Shown: positions 38,137 through 48,311 of the stretch, in pieces
Layout: each line of letters starts with the position of its first letter
How positions within the stretch are numbered: the stretch's first letter is position 1
Source: an uncultured Fidelibacterota bacterium
Lineage (GTDB): Bacteria; Fidelibacterota; Marinisomatia; Marinisomatales; Marinisomataceae
Direction of reading: 5' to 3'
Length of the DNA: 64,000 nt
Assembly (NCBI GenBank): GCA_902538565.1
Contig: CACBFQ010000001.1
Coordinates: forward strand, 124,001-188,000
The notes under the pieces: generated by a model
Told to the model about the DNA's origin: nothing
The model's database searches: none
The model's input: only the letters and a program-made list of their open reading frames with translations
Position numbers and translations under genes: made by a program

Positions 38137-39936
38137 TTAATTATTTAATCCTGTTTTTAAAAAGTCCTTAAACTCTTCAACGTTTCTTGTAAGACCAGGA
38201 AACTCTGATAATACCTTATCATTATTGTCTAAAATTACATAATAAGGCAGAGCAGCAGTTTCAAATCGATTAATTTGGTACTCTCTTTTCTCTAAATAAC
38301 CTTCTCCTGCATCGGTATATAAACTAACAAGGACATATTCGGACATTAGTTCTTCAACTGAATTAATGCTAAATATATTTGTTTCCATCCATCTACAGTT
38401 TGTACATGTAACGCCTGTAAAATCAATAAAGATATTTTTATTCTGCTCTGCAGCAATTATAAATGCATCATCTAGATTATTATTCCAAACAAGATTGGAT
38501 TGATATTTTTTGGGAGGTAAATATGATTTAATATTACCATTAATATCATAACCATGATTTCCAGCTGCTAGATAAGTTCCAAAGAAAATGAAAGCAAGAG
38601 CAAACAATGATCTTTGAATTGAAAAAGTAACAGGCGAATCATTTTTAAACTTTATTAATCCAAAAATATATAAGCCGGTTAATAGCATTATTAATGCCCA
38701 TAAATACAAAACAACTTCATATGTAAAAATATTCCAATTCCAAACCAAGTCGGTATTGCTGATGAATTTGAAAGCAGCTGCAAGTTCTAAGAAACCCATT
38801 ACTACTTTTACAGAATTTAGCCAACCACCAGACTGTGGTAATTTTGTTAAATAATGTGGAAAGAGGGCTAAAAAGAAAAATGGAGAAGCAAACGCTAAAC
38901 TAAAAATCAACATCCCAATTATTGGCCAAAACCATTCTCCTTGTGAGGCAGCAACCAATATTAATCCCATAAATTGAACTGTACAGGTAAATGAAGTTAA
39001 GGTAAAAGTTAAAGCCATAAATAAAATACCGACATAGCCTTCTGAATTTTCTTTTTGAAGTGAAAGTCTTCTTAATGATTCAGGTATCTCAATTTCATAG
39101 AATCCAAATAAAGACATTGCAAAATAAATGAATAAGAATGCAATAAACATATTTACTATTGGATTTGCAGCAAGCTGATTTGCACCAGATGCTCCTAATA
39201 ATATTGCTAACATCATTCCTAAAAAAGTAAATGTTAGAACAATGCCTAACATATAAACAGTAGCACTTTTTACTGGAGAAGAATTAGTATTCTCACTTCT
39301 ATGCATAAAAAATGAAATGGTAATTGGAATCATAGGGAAAACACATGGAGTTAAAAGAGCAAGGAAGCCCATACTCATAGCAAGAACAAGAAATGAACTT
39401 ATATTATTATCAGCAATAGCTAATATAGAGTCTTTATCAAAATCAAAATTTTCAAAAATAGAATCAGATCTTATGGGACCTGATTTGATATCAAAGGTTG
39501 CTGTTTTAGTAATTTGGTTTGGCGGATAACATAAGCTATTATTACAAACCTGGTAGTCAATAATTACATCTACATTGTAGGTACCATTTGGCAAATCATC
39601 TTTTAATTCTAATGGAATACTAAATTGAGGAGTACCTTCATGATATTTAGTAATATTCCCAAACCCTTCATCAAATTTTTCTATTGGTTTTGGCTCAATG
39701 ACTCTTCCAGACTTATTAACAATATCTGATTCGATAATAAATTTTGTTGAGGATGGGCCTTCAGGCACGTCATATACTGCGTAAATCCTCCACGTAAAAT
39801 CAAGTTCAGCGTTTACATCAATAATAGCAACTTCACCTTGATTCACATCGTCAATATTTACAGTAAATTGGGCTGGGTCGCTAAACTGAGCCCAAAGAAT
39901 ATTTAAAAATGATAATGTTAAAAAAAACTTTTTCAT
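38137..39936 (-). CDS. dsbD: DsbD-like thiol:disulfide interchange protein
   Basis: N-terminal DsbD-alpha-like domain, TM region with LLTPCVFPMIPITISFF and FTCTVQ, C-terminal thioredoxin domain with CTNC. Confidence 0.92.
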   Translation of the reverse strand: MKKFFLTLSFLNILWAQFSDPAQFTVNIDDVNQGEVAIIDVNAELDFTWRIYAVYDVPEGPSSTKFIIESDIVNKSGRVIEPKPIEKFDEGFGNITKYHEGTPQFSIPLELKDDLPNGTYNVDVIIDYQVCNNSLCYPPNQITKTATFDIKSGPIRSDSIFENFDFDKDSILAIADNNISSFLVLAMSMGFLALLTPCVFPMIPITISFFMHRSENTNSSPVKSATVYMLGIVLTFTFLGMMLAILLGASGANQLAANPIVNMFIAFLFIYFAMSLFGFYEIEIPESLRRLSLQKENSEGYVGILFMALTFTLTSFTCTVQFMGLILVAASQGEWFWPIIGMLIFSLAFASPFFFLALFPHYLTKLPQSGGWLNSVKVVMGFLELAAAFKFISNTDLVWNWNIFTYEVVLYLWALIMLLTGLYIFGLIKFKNDSPVTFSIQRSLFALAFIFFGTYLAAGNHGYDINGNIKSYLPPKKYQSNLVWNNNLDDAFIIAAEQNKNIFIDFTGVTCTNCRWMETNIFSINSVEELMSEYVLVSLYTDAGEGYLEKREYQINRFETAALPYYVILDNNDKVLSEFPGLTRNVEEFKDFLKTGLNN

Positions 39937-39942
39937 ATTGGG

Positions 39943-40878
39943 CTATGAAAATAATCTTTTCTTAATTCTTGTCCAAAAAGTTTCTTTTTTTGTTTTTTTG
40001 GGTGTATTCACAATATTTTCAAGTTCTTCAAGAAGATTATTAATAGCACTTTCTGCAGCAAATTCACCAGCTTGAATAAATTTATCTGTTTTATCAAATG
40101 CTGACCAATGCAAGTTATCATGTTTTGGTTTTATTACAAAATCTGCTTCATTGAGCAGATAAGAGTTCAAGTGAGCAACCGATACATCTCTAACTCTCGA
40201 AGATATTTCCACTATATTTGATGGTTCAGGTTGATCTTCCATACCTCTGGTAATATTTATCGCAATTATAAAGTCACATTCATTTTTTAGAGGAGTTACA
40301 GGTGTTGGTAATGCTACATTACCATCAACCAACATTCTATTATCTTTATATGTTGGCTCCACAAATCCTGGAATTGATGAACTTTGTACAATTGCATCTA
40401 TTAAACTTCCTGACTTATAAATTATTGAATTTCCAGAAATTAAATCAGTTGCTGAAACAATTAATGGAATTTTTAAATCACTAAATTGTTTAGCATCAAA
40501 AAGTAATTCTGCAGCTTTTTTAATTCTTTCATTCTTGATAATAGATTTTCTATTTGAACTCACCATTAAAACATATTGATTTTTAATTTGCTTGAAAACT
40601 TGCGAAAAAATAGATTCATCTTCTTCTGAGTTTGCAATATATCTAAATCCCAAATCATTAAAATTTTCACTTTCAACTCTCTCAAGATATTTTTTTTCTA
40701 CCATTTTTGCATTATGATAAGATGCATACATTGCACCAACCATTGAACCAGCGCTTGTTCCTGCAACGATATCAGGGACAATACCATTTGCTTCAAGAAC
40801 TTTCAATACTCCAATATGGCATGCACCTCTTGCTCCACCACCACCTAATGCTAGTCCAATTTTTAAACCCTTATACAT
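39943..40878 (-). CDS. Patatin-like phospholipase (RssA type)
   Basis: GLALGGGGARGACHIGVLKVL, AGTSAGSM (GxSxG), MLVDGNVALPTPV. Confidence 0.92.
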   Translation of the reverse strand: MYKGLKIGLALGGGGARGACHIGVLKVLEANGIVPDIVAGTSAGSMVGAMYASYHNAKMVEKKYLERVESENFNDLGFRYIANSEEDESIFSQVFKQIKNQYVLMVSSNRKSIIKNERIKKAAELLFDAKQFSDLKIPLIVSATDLISGNSIIYKSGSLIDAIVQSSSIPGFVEPTYKDNRMLVDGNVALPTPVTPLKNECDFIIAINITRGMEDQPEPSNIVEISSRVRDVSVAHLNSYLLNEADFVIKPKHDNLHWSAFDKTDKFIQAGEFAAESAINNLLEELENIVNTPKKTKKETFWTRIKKRLFS

Positions 40879-41437
40879 TGCTTCCGGGTTTTATAGCAGG
40901 TATTCCTTGAAGTTTAATTGGAATATTATTTTTGTCAAAAATTTTAGCTTTTTGGGAAGTAATAGAATAAAAATTATCATGAATGAATACCGGAGAAAGG
41001 CTTCTATCAACAATCACTCCAACTCCAACCACGTTGCCTTTATATTGAGAAATAAGTTCAATGACCTCTTTTATTGAACCTCCAGTACTAAGCACATCCT
41101 CAATGACTAAAATTTTTTCATTTTCATTGATATTAAATCCTCTTCTTAATTTCATCGTTCCTTCTGATCGTTCAGAAAAAATTGTCTTTTTATTTAGTTG
41201 TCTTCCAACTTCTGCACCTAAAACAATACCACCAATTGCAGGTGAAATAACTTTATCAATATCTAGATCTGAAAAATGATTAGATAATATTTCTCCAAAC
41301 ATAGACAAATACTTTGGATACTGTAAAACTTTTGCACATTGAAAGTATGTATCACTATGAAGACCAGATGATAAAATAAAGTGGCCATGCATAAGTGCTT
41401 GGGTTTCTTCAAAAATTTTTATGAAATCTTTATCCAT
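40871..41437 (-). CDS. pyrE: Orotate phosphoribosyltransferase
   Basis: HFILSSGLHSDTYFQCAKV; EKILVIEDVLSTGGSI PRPP motif. Confidence 0.95.
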   Translation of the reverse strand: MDKDFIKIFEETQALMHGHFILSSGLHSDTYFQCAKVLQYPKYLSMFGEILSNHFSDLDIDKVISPAIGGIVLGAEVGRQLNKKTIFSERSEGTMKLRRGFNINENEKILVIEDVLSTGGSIKEVIELISQYKGNVVGVGVIVDRSLSPVFIHDNFYSITSQKAKIFDKNNIPIKLQGIPAIKPGSNV

Positions 41438-42206
41438 TTAACCCTCTTAGTTGATTTAAATACTGTTTAGCAGAATTACGAATTGAATCGTGATCTTTAT
41501 TTCCAGAGAAAATAATTCCTCTAGATACATTTATTAAGGTCGTATCCATACTCTTCTCATTAATTCTAAGAACGCTTTGCAAATCTCCTCCTTGTGCTCC
41601 AATCCCAGGAATTAAAAAAGGTAAATCTGTTGAATTTCTAACTTCCATTAGTGCATCATAATTAGTTGCGCCTACTACAAGACCAATATTTTGCTGATTA
41701 TTTAATGCTTCACATAAAGAAATTACTTTTGAAAAAATATCTTCTTGTATAAAGGTTGAAGATTTATTTGATGTTCTACATAATACATAAGCACCCTTAG
41801 ATGCATTTGAAATAAACGGTTCAATTGATTCTTTTCCCATATAAGGACTTACAGTTATAGCATCGCAATTAAAATGATTAAAAAATGCATTAGCATAATG
41901 TAAGCCAGTATTTCCTATATCCCCTCTTTTTGCATCGGCTATAACAATATGATCATTACCAATATGTTTCATTAAATTTTCGAGCCAGTAATATCCCTTT
42001 GAACCCCATTCTTCAAAAAAAGCAAGGTTTGGTTTATATGCTGCTGCAAGATCGCTAGTAGCATCTACAACCATCATCGAATAATCCATCATTTCATCTA
42101 AGGATACATTATCTTTGAAATATTTTTTATCAATATCAATTCCAACACAAAGATTTGAATTTTTATCATATATGTTTGTTTTTAGTTTATCGATGAATGA
42201 AAGCAC
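41430..42206 (-). CDS. pyrF: Orotidine 5'-phosphate decarboxylase (group 2)
   Basis: AYKPNLAFFE, IVIADAKRGDIGNTGLHYA, VSPYMGKESIEPF; GTG start. Confidence 0.95.
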   Translation of the reverse strand: MLSFIDKLKTNIYDKNSNLCVGIDIDKKYFKDNVSLDEMMDYSMMVVDATSDLAAAYKPNLAFFEEWGSKGYYWLENLMKHIGNDHIVIADAKRGDIGNTGLHYANAFFNHFNCDAITVSPYMGKESIEPFISNASKGAYVLCRTSNKSSTFIQEDIFSKVISLCEALNNQQNIGLVVGATNYDALMEVRNSTDLPFLIPGIGAQGGDLQSVLRINEKSMDTTLINVSRGIIFSGNKDHDSIRNSAKQYLNQLRGLNG

Positions 42207-42280
42207 GAAGAAAGTTAAGATATTCTATCTTAGCAAACAAATGGCTTCATACTAGATTTAAAAATTTTTAATATTGGAAT

Positions 42281-42886
42281 ATGGAAACATCTATTGGACA
42301 GTCAGAAACTAGAATTATTGCTTCAACAAATGTTTTCCAAATAGAAAAAATTGAGAAGATCGGTAAAGCTGATTATCCAAAACTGATTGAAATATCATTA
42401 CACCTTGCTAAAGAATACGGTAAGCAAGCAGTTTTCACAAAAGCTTCAATTGAAAAATACTTTAATACTGAAAAATCTCTTCCTTTTATTGCAAGATATC
42501 AAAACGAAATTATTGGATACATTATTGGAATCCCCTTAGAAGAGCTTACCATGGAGCCTTGGGCGTTGAATGATGAAAATTATGGAAAGCACAACACCCT
42601 GTATACTTATGCTTTTGTTATAATGGAAAAATATAAGTCCAATGGATATGCTAAAATGTTAAAAAGAGTCTATTTAAGCTGGGCACAAAAACGAGATAGA
42701 ATAAGATATATTACAGGTCATGTTTTATCTGGCACTGCAGATACAAAGGATAATAGCATAAAGATAATATCATTCGAAGAAAATTGGCAAAGTACTGGGA
42801 AGTCATTTGAATATTACAGAAGATCTTTTGATGAAGGTGTTGAAAGTTCTATCTTTAGTCCGCCATTCGAAATAATAGTAGAATAA
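42281..42886 (+). CDS. GNAT-family N-acetyltransferase of unknown substrate
   Basis: LPFIARYQNEIIGYIIGIPLEEL ... AFVIMEKYKSNGYAKMLKRVYLSWAQ resembles GNAT motif A. Confidence 0.65.
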   Translation: METSIGQSETRIIASTNVFQIEKIEKIGKADYPKLIEISLHLAKEYGKQAVFTKASIEKYFNTEKSLPFIARYQNEIIGYIIGIPLEELTMEPWALNDENYGKHNTLYTYAFVIMEKYKSNGYAKMLKRVYLSWAQKRDRIRYITGHVLSGTADTKDNSIKIISFEENWQSTGKSFEYYRRSFDEGVESSIFSPPFEIIVE

Positions 42887-44275
42887 TTATTTTTTCAAAT
42901 AACTTATTAGAACTAAAGAAGTTGATGAAATTGCGAGTGCCGGTATAACAGCCTCATCTAAACTCCACTGATTTCCAAAATATACTGTAGCAACTATACC
43001 TGAGAGTATTGAGCAAATAGCACCATACTTTGTTGCTTTATCCCAAAAGAATGCAGCTAATAGAGTTGGAGTAATTGCAGTTCCATAAATTGTAAATGCA
43101 TATAGTGCTTTTTCAAAGATAGTTGTATCAGCGGCAAACATTCTTGAAACCCAATAAGAAAAGAATCCTAAAGCTAATACTAAAATTCTGCTGAGAGTAA
43201 CAATCATTTTATCTGAATATTTTTTATTTGAATACTTTAAGTAAATATCATTGATTAAAATAGTTGTAGGGACCAATAAAAAGGAGTCTGCTGTCGAAAT
43301 TATTATACCAATAATTGTAGCAAGCATAATTGCACCTACGATAGGTGGAAGGAAATTGTATGCAGCATAGATTAATACATGTGATTCTTTTGCAATATCC
43401 GTAATCATACTTGAACTAATCCAAGCATTTGCAATAATTAAAGATTCTAAAATAACTACAGCAAAAAATAAAAGGAAAGTTGCCTTCTGTGCTGATTTAA
43501 CGGATTCGCTTGCGAAAAATCTTTGATACATATTCGCATCTCCGAGAATCAATAAAAATGAAGGTAATGTAAAATTAATTACATCCCTATAAGATAAAAC
43601 ACCAAATAAAGACATATTGTTTGGCATACCCTTATTCTCAAAACTCATTGCCATCCCTTCAAATCCACCGGCTTGAAAAAATAGAATTGGTAATGCTATA
43701 ATGAAACAAGTAATCATCAAAATACCATTAGCTACATCTGTATAAGCAACACTCAATAGTCCAGCTAATACTGTATACGCAACAATAAATAATGCTGCAA
43801 TAATAGTTGCCTGATCTAAAGATAGGTTTGAACCTAAGTTGTCATGAAAAATAGTATAAATAACTGCTCCACCAGCATTAAACTGGTAACTTACAATCAC
43901 TAAATAAGCTGTTAAGAGAGCAACTACAGATAAAATCATTGCAACATCACCAAAACGTGATCCAATAATTTCCGGTACTGTTAATTTTTCAGATGCTCTT
44001 GCTTTTCCTGCAATTTTTGTAAGTGCTAAAACACCAAGCATTCCTCCAATAGGTAGTAAAAAGCCAGCTACACCAATTTCAAATGTTTTTCCTGCATTAC
44101 CAAGGACTGAACCAGTTCCCATCCAAGTTGCTGCCATGGTTCCAACTAATATCCATGGTGATAATGATCTACCTGCAACTGAAAAATCTTCCTGATTCTT
44201 TATGGAATCTGATTTACTAAAACCGATCCAAAGTAATGCAATAAGATAAATTGATATAATTAGATAATAAATCAT
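42887..44275 (-). CDS. Sodium:solute symporter (SSS family)
   Basis: DFSVAGRSLSPWILVGTMAATWMGTGSVLGNAG and ISTADSFLLVPTTIL SSS motifs. Confidence 0.92.
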   Translation of the reverse strand: MIYYLIISIYLIALLWIGFSKSDSIKNQEDFSVAGRSLSPWILVGTMAATWMGTGSVLGNAGKTFEIGVAGFLLPIGGMLGVLALTKIAGKARASEKLTVPEIIGSRFGDVAMILSVVALLTAYLVIVSYQFNAGGAVIYTIFHDNLGSNLSLDQATIIAALFIVAYTVLAGLLSVAYTDVANGILMITCFIIALPILFFQAGGFEGMAMSFENKGMPNNMSLFGVLSYRDVINFTLPSFLLILGDANMYQRFFASESVKSAQKATFLLFFAVVILESLIIANAWISSSMITDIAKESHVLIYAAYNFLPPIVGAIMLATIIGIIISTADSFLLVPTTILINDIYLKYSNKKYSDKMIVTLSRILVLALGFFSYWVSRMFAADTTIFEKALYAFTIYGTAITPTLLAAFFWDKATKYGAICSILSGIVATVYFGNQWSLDEAVIPALAISSTSLVLISYLKK

Positions 44276-44314
44276 TGTAATAGTTTACACATAATACATA
44301 TATTATTTTTACAA

Positions 44315-45577
44315 ATGCAATTACATTGGAAAATAATTATTGGATTAGTTTTAGGAGCTATTTACGGTATTTTAAGTGCAGTAAATGGCTGGAATGGTTT
44401 TACATCAGACTTCATTTCCCCTTTTGGAACAATATTTCTTAATCTTTTAAAATTAATTGCAGTTCCATTGGTTGTTTCTTCATTAATTACTGGAGTTGCA
44501 TCATTGTCTGATACAAGAAAATTATCAAGAATTGGTTGGAAGACTATTGCGCTCTACATTTCAACAACTGCAGTAGCAGTTAGTATTGGGCTCATATTAG
44601 TTAATTTGCTTGAGCCTGGAAATGCCATTCCAGAAAGCTATCAAGAAAGTTTATCAAGTGAATACTTTAATACTGCAGCAGATAAACAAGAAGCTGCAGC
44701 ATCAATTCAACAAAATAGAGGACCTCTTCAACCGCTAGTAGATATGGTTCCTGGTAATATTTTTTCTGCTGCATCCAATAATAGAAATATGCTTCAAGTA
44801 GTTTTCATTTCATTGATATTTGGAATTGCTCTAATTGGAATTGACAGAAAATACTCAAGACCAGTTTTAGAGTTTTTAGAAGGCATAAATCAAATGATTA
44901 TTAAACTAGTTGAAATGATAATGTATTTTGCTCCTTTTGGAGTATTTGCTTTGATCGCTAAAACAATTAGTTCTGTTTCTGGTGATATTTCTCAAATAAG
45001 TGAAATTCTTTCTGCTTTAGTTTTTTATATGGGTGTTGTGATTCTTGGTCTTTTTGTTCATATGGGAATAACCTACATGACACTACTAAAGATTTTTACA
45101 ACCATGGATATAAAACATTTTCTTAAATCTATGGCACCTGTACAGCTTTTAGGATTTTCAACAAGTTCAAGTGGAGCAACCTTACCAGTAACTATGAAGC
45201 GTTGTGAAAAGGATCTTGGAATTTCGGAGGAAATTTCATCATTTGTGTTGCCTCTAGGAGCAACAATTAATATGGACGGAACTGCATTGTATCAAGGAGT
45301 AGCAGCAGTCTTCATTGCGCAGGCAGTCGGCATGGATTTAACATTAGCTAACCAATTCACGATTGTGGCTACCGCTGTTTTAGCTTCCATAGGAACTGCA
45401 GCTGTTCCAGGAGCAGGAATCATCATGCTGATTATTATTTTAGAAGCTATTAATGTACCAAGTGAAGGTATTGCGCTTATTCTGGGTGTGGATAGAATTC
45501 TTGATATGATTAGAACTGCTACAAATGTCACTGGAGATGCAACAGTTGCTAGTGTGATGGATTCTTTAGAGCGCTAA
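44315..45577 (+). CDS. Dicarboxylate/amino acid:cation (Na+/H+) symporter, DAACS family
   Basis: FSTSSSGATLPVTMKRCEKDLGI, LPLGATINMDGTALYQGVAAVFIAQ motifs. Confidence 0.95.
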   Translation: MQLHWKIIIGLVLGAIYGILSAVNGWNGFTSDFISPFGTIFLNLLKLIAVPLVVSSLITGVASLSDTRKLSRIGWKTIALYISTTAVAVSIGLILVNLLEPGNAIPESYQESLSSEYFNTAADKQEAAASIQQNRGPLQPLVDMVPGNIFSAASNNRNMLQVVFISLIFGIALIGIDRKYSRPVLEFLEGINQMIIKLVEMIMYFAPFGVFALIAKTISSVSGDISQISEILSALVFYMGVVILGLFVHMGITYMTLLKIFTTMDIKHFLKSMAPVQLLGFSTSSSGATLPVTMKRCEKDLGISEEISSFVLPLGATINMDGTALYQGVAAVFIAQAVGMDLTLANQFTIVATAVLASIGTAAVPGAGIIMLIIILEAINVPSEGIALILGVDRILDMIRTATNVTGDATVASVMDSLER

Positions 45578-46661
45578 CCCATTCTTCATATTTTTCTGCA
45601 ACTGTATCTTTTATATCTGAAATCTGTAACGACCTTTTGGCAGAAACCATTAAACTATCAGGAAATGATTGCTTTAAATAAGAAATTTTTTCAGGATCTA
45701 CCAAATCAATCTTATTGAAAACATATTTATAATCAATTTCATTAGCATTTATCTCCTTTAAAACACTTTTGATTGTTTCTATTTCGTTGAACAAATCTTG
45801 TGAATTTGCATCAAGAACGATTAATAATAAATTTGAATCAACCACCTCTTGAAGCGTAGATTTGAAACTAGCGATTAAATTATCAGGAAGATTTCTAATG
45901 AAACCAACTGTATCACTTAAAAGAACATAATTATTATCAACAATAAATAATCTTCTAACAGTAGTGTCCAAAGTTGCAAATAACTGATTTCTGATTAATA
46001 CATCACTTTTAGTGACTGATTTCATTAAAGATGATTTTCCTACATTTGTGTATCCAACAAATGATGTTCTAAAAAATGACTTTCTCTTTTTACTTTGTAC
46101 CTGTCTTTCGGAATCTATACTCTTAAGTTTTTTCTTTAGCAAAGAAATCTTTTTTCGAATGATTCTTCTATCAACCTCAATCTGTGTTTCACCAGCACCT
46201 GCCCTTGTTCCAAATCCTCCCATCTGCCTTTCTAGGTGTGTCCATAATCTGGTCAACCTGGGTAATTGGTATTGCAATCTAGCTAGTTCGACTTGTGTCT
46301 TAGATTCTTTTGATTTTGCATTTCTAAAAAATATTTCAAGTATTACGCCAGGCCTATCTAAAAGCTTAATGTCTTTATTTAATTTTTGAAAATTTTTAGT
46401 TTGAACAGGACTTAAGTCTTCATCAAAAATTATATAATCTACCCCAAGCATTTTAGCCTGCTCAATTACTTGTTTTGCTTTTCCACTTCCAATGAAATAC
46501 GCAGGATTTATAGTGTTAATTTTTTGTTCAACTACTCCTTTTACTTTTACACCAAGAGTAGATATGAGTAATGAAATTTCCTCAACACTGTTATGATAAT
46601 TCTTACTGCTTTTCCATATTCTTGGAGCAACAACTATCGCTTTTTCAATCTTACGATTCAT
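45549..46661 (-). CDS. hflX: Ribosome-associated GTPase HflX
   Basis: GFGTRAGAGETQIEVDRR, GYTNVGKSSLMKSV, LSDTVGFIRNLP motifs. Confidence 0.95.
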   Translation of the reverse strand: MNRKIEKAIVVAPRIWKSSKNYHNSVEEISLLISTLGVKVKGVVEQKINTINPAYFIGSGKAKQVIEQAKMLGVDYIIFDEDLSPVQTKNFQKLNKDIKLLDRPGVILEIFFRNAKSKESKTQVELARLQYQLPRLTRLWTHLERQMGGFGTRAGAGETQIEVDRRIIRKKISLLKKKLKSIDSERQVQSKKRKSFFRTSFVGYTNVGKSSLMKSVTKSDVLIRNQLFATLDTTVRRLFIVDNNYVLLSDTVGFIRNLPDNLIASFKSTLQEVVDSNLLLIVLDANSQDLFNEIETIKSVLKEINANEIDYKYVFNKIDLVDPEKISYLKQSFPDSLMVSAKRSLQISDIKDTVAEKYEEWVSALKNPSH

Positions 46662-47595
46662 TTACTACAATTTGATTGAAAACAAGTTCTATGAAAATAT
46701 CGTAAATAAATTCATTAAAAATATTATTTGTCCATTCTCCATCTATTTTGGTAGCTAAGAATACTACATTTGAACCTAAAATATTTTTTTTGATTACAAG
46801 CGGATCATTGGTTGAAATATTAAAAAAAGCTTCATCGGAGTTATAATCTTTTAGTTCATAAAATCTATATACTTGAAATGCTTTGCTATTATTTGATAAA
46901 TATTTAACTGGATATTCTTCTTCAAATTTAAAGAACTGATTTTTTGATGTACCTCTTAATGCTTTAACTTTTGGATAATCGAGAGTTTTAGATAAATATT
47001 CACTATCGACATTGTCTATAAAATATAAAATGGGTTTTTTCCCTAACATAAATTTTTGAATCTCTCTAATTAAGTTATCAGAAAAATCTTTTATACCTTC
47101 AACTATTAAAATATCATATCCAGAAAAATCATACTTTTTAAAACTTTCAGTTTTAACTATATCATATTGAAATAACCGGTTATTATCCAACAAACTAGCA
47201 AAACTACTTTCATTGTCATTAAGTATAATTACTCTTTGCTGATTTCTAGGCTCAACTTTTATAGGGAAGCTATTAATAGATAAGCCGTCTTGCTTTAAAT
47301 CAATTAATACTGAATCAGCATCAATACTTACAGGAATATTTCTTACATGAGTATTCAATGAGTCCGAACCAAAATCAAATTTTCCATTTATTATATCATT
47401 AGTTGACCAATGAATCTCAATATTTCTTAAATCAGGATTATGATAGCTCAGCTTTACTTGTAAAGAATCAGAATCAACTAATTTGTAGTCATTTACCATA
47501 ATATTAAAATCAATATCCTTAGATATTGCTATTTCTGAAGAATCATTATTGCATGACATTAAAAAAAAAGAAACTAAAAAAAAACTTCGAATCAT
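46651..47595 (-). CDS. Uncharacterised lipoprotein, possible glutamine-amidotransferase-like (BatA C-terminal-like) fold
   Basis: Lipobox FLMSCNN; RVIILNDNESS...YDILIVEGI...GKKPILYFID...NVVFLATKIDGEWTNN pattern. Confidence 0.5.
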   Translation of the reverse strand: MIRSFFLVSFFLMSCNNDSSEIAISKDIDFNIMVNDYKLVDSDSLQVKLSYHNPDLRNIEIHWSTNDIINGKFDFGSDSLNTHVRNIPVSIDADSVLIDLKQDGLSINSFPIKVEPRNQQRVIILNDNESSFASLLDNNRLFQYDIVKTESFKKYDFSGYDILIVEGIKDFSDNLIREIQKFMLGKKPILYFIDNVDSEYLSKTLDYPKVKALRGTSKNQFFKFEEEYPVKYLSNNSKAFQVYRFYELKDYNSDEAFFNISTNDPLVIKKNILGSNVVFLATKIDGEWTNNIFNEFIYDIFIELVFNQIVVNES

Positions 47596-48311
47596 TTTGC
47601 TATTACTAAGTTAATTTTTGAACCTTGAAAAACCTTAGTTCCTTCCTTTGGACTTTGATTTAATACTGTATTTGGTAAAAACTTTTTGTTTTCAACATAT
47701 TGAATTTTTCCTTCGAAGAAACCTCTTTCCTCAATGATTTTAAGTGCTTCACTAAGAAAAATTCCTTGAAAATCAGGAACATCTACTAAATCATTAGGTG
47801 CTAATCCATTACTGACTTCAATTCGAACACCAAATCCTTTTCTTATGCTATCGTTTTCTGTTGGACTTTGCCAAGAAACTATACCTTTAGGATATTTTGA
47901 ACTGAACGAATAATAAATTGAGTCCAACTCAATACCGTTTTGATCCAATTCGATTTCTGCAGCTCTTAATGTTTTACCTAAAAGAGATGGAACAATAATT
48001 TTTTGATTAAATTGAGTAATTTTAACTTTGATTGATCTTCCAAGCTTTACTTCTTTACCAGATGTTGGAAATTGTTCAATTACTATATTTGGATTTAAGT
48101 CATTTGTAAAAATTGTATCAGCTATTACAACCTCGATACCTTCGGATTTTGACAACTGATTTGCTTCATCCAATGTTAAGCCCTCTAAATCTGGAATTAC
48201 TACTATATTTCGTGCATTAATATATAATGGCATTAGAATAAAATTAAATATCATTAATACTATTACTCCAGTAATAAAAAAAATTGATAAATTTTTAAAT
48301 AGATTTTTCAT
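47592..48311 (-). CDS. Membrane-anchored protein with three PASTA domains, no kinase domain
   Basis: One N-terminal TM, then three PASTA repeats (VVIPDLEGLTLDEANQL; IIVPSLLGKTLRAAEIEL; VDVPDFQGIFLSEALKII). Confidence 0.88.
   Translation of the reverse strand: MKNLFKNLSIFFITGVIVLMIFNFILMPLYINARNIVVIPDLEGLTLDEANQLSKSEGIEVVIADTIFTNDLNPNIVIEQFPTSGKEVKLGRSIKVKITQFNQKIIVPSLLGKTLRAAEIELDQNGIELDSIYYSFSSKYPKGIVSWQSPTENDSIRKGFGVRIEVSNGLAPNDLVDVPDFQGIFLSEALKIIEERGFFEGKIQYVENKKFLPNTVLNQSPKEGTKVFQGSKINLVIAK

Noticed and set aside
46012-46389. Plus-strand ORF 125 aa
   Set aside because: Antisense to the HflX GTPase domain.
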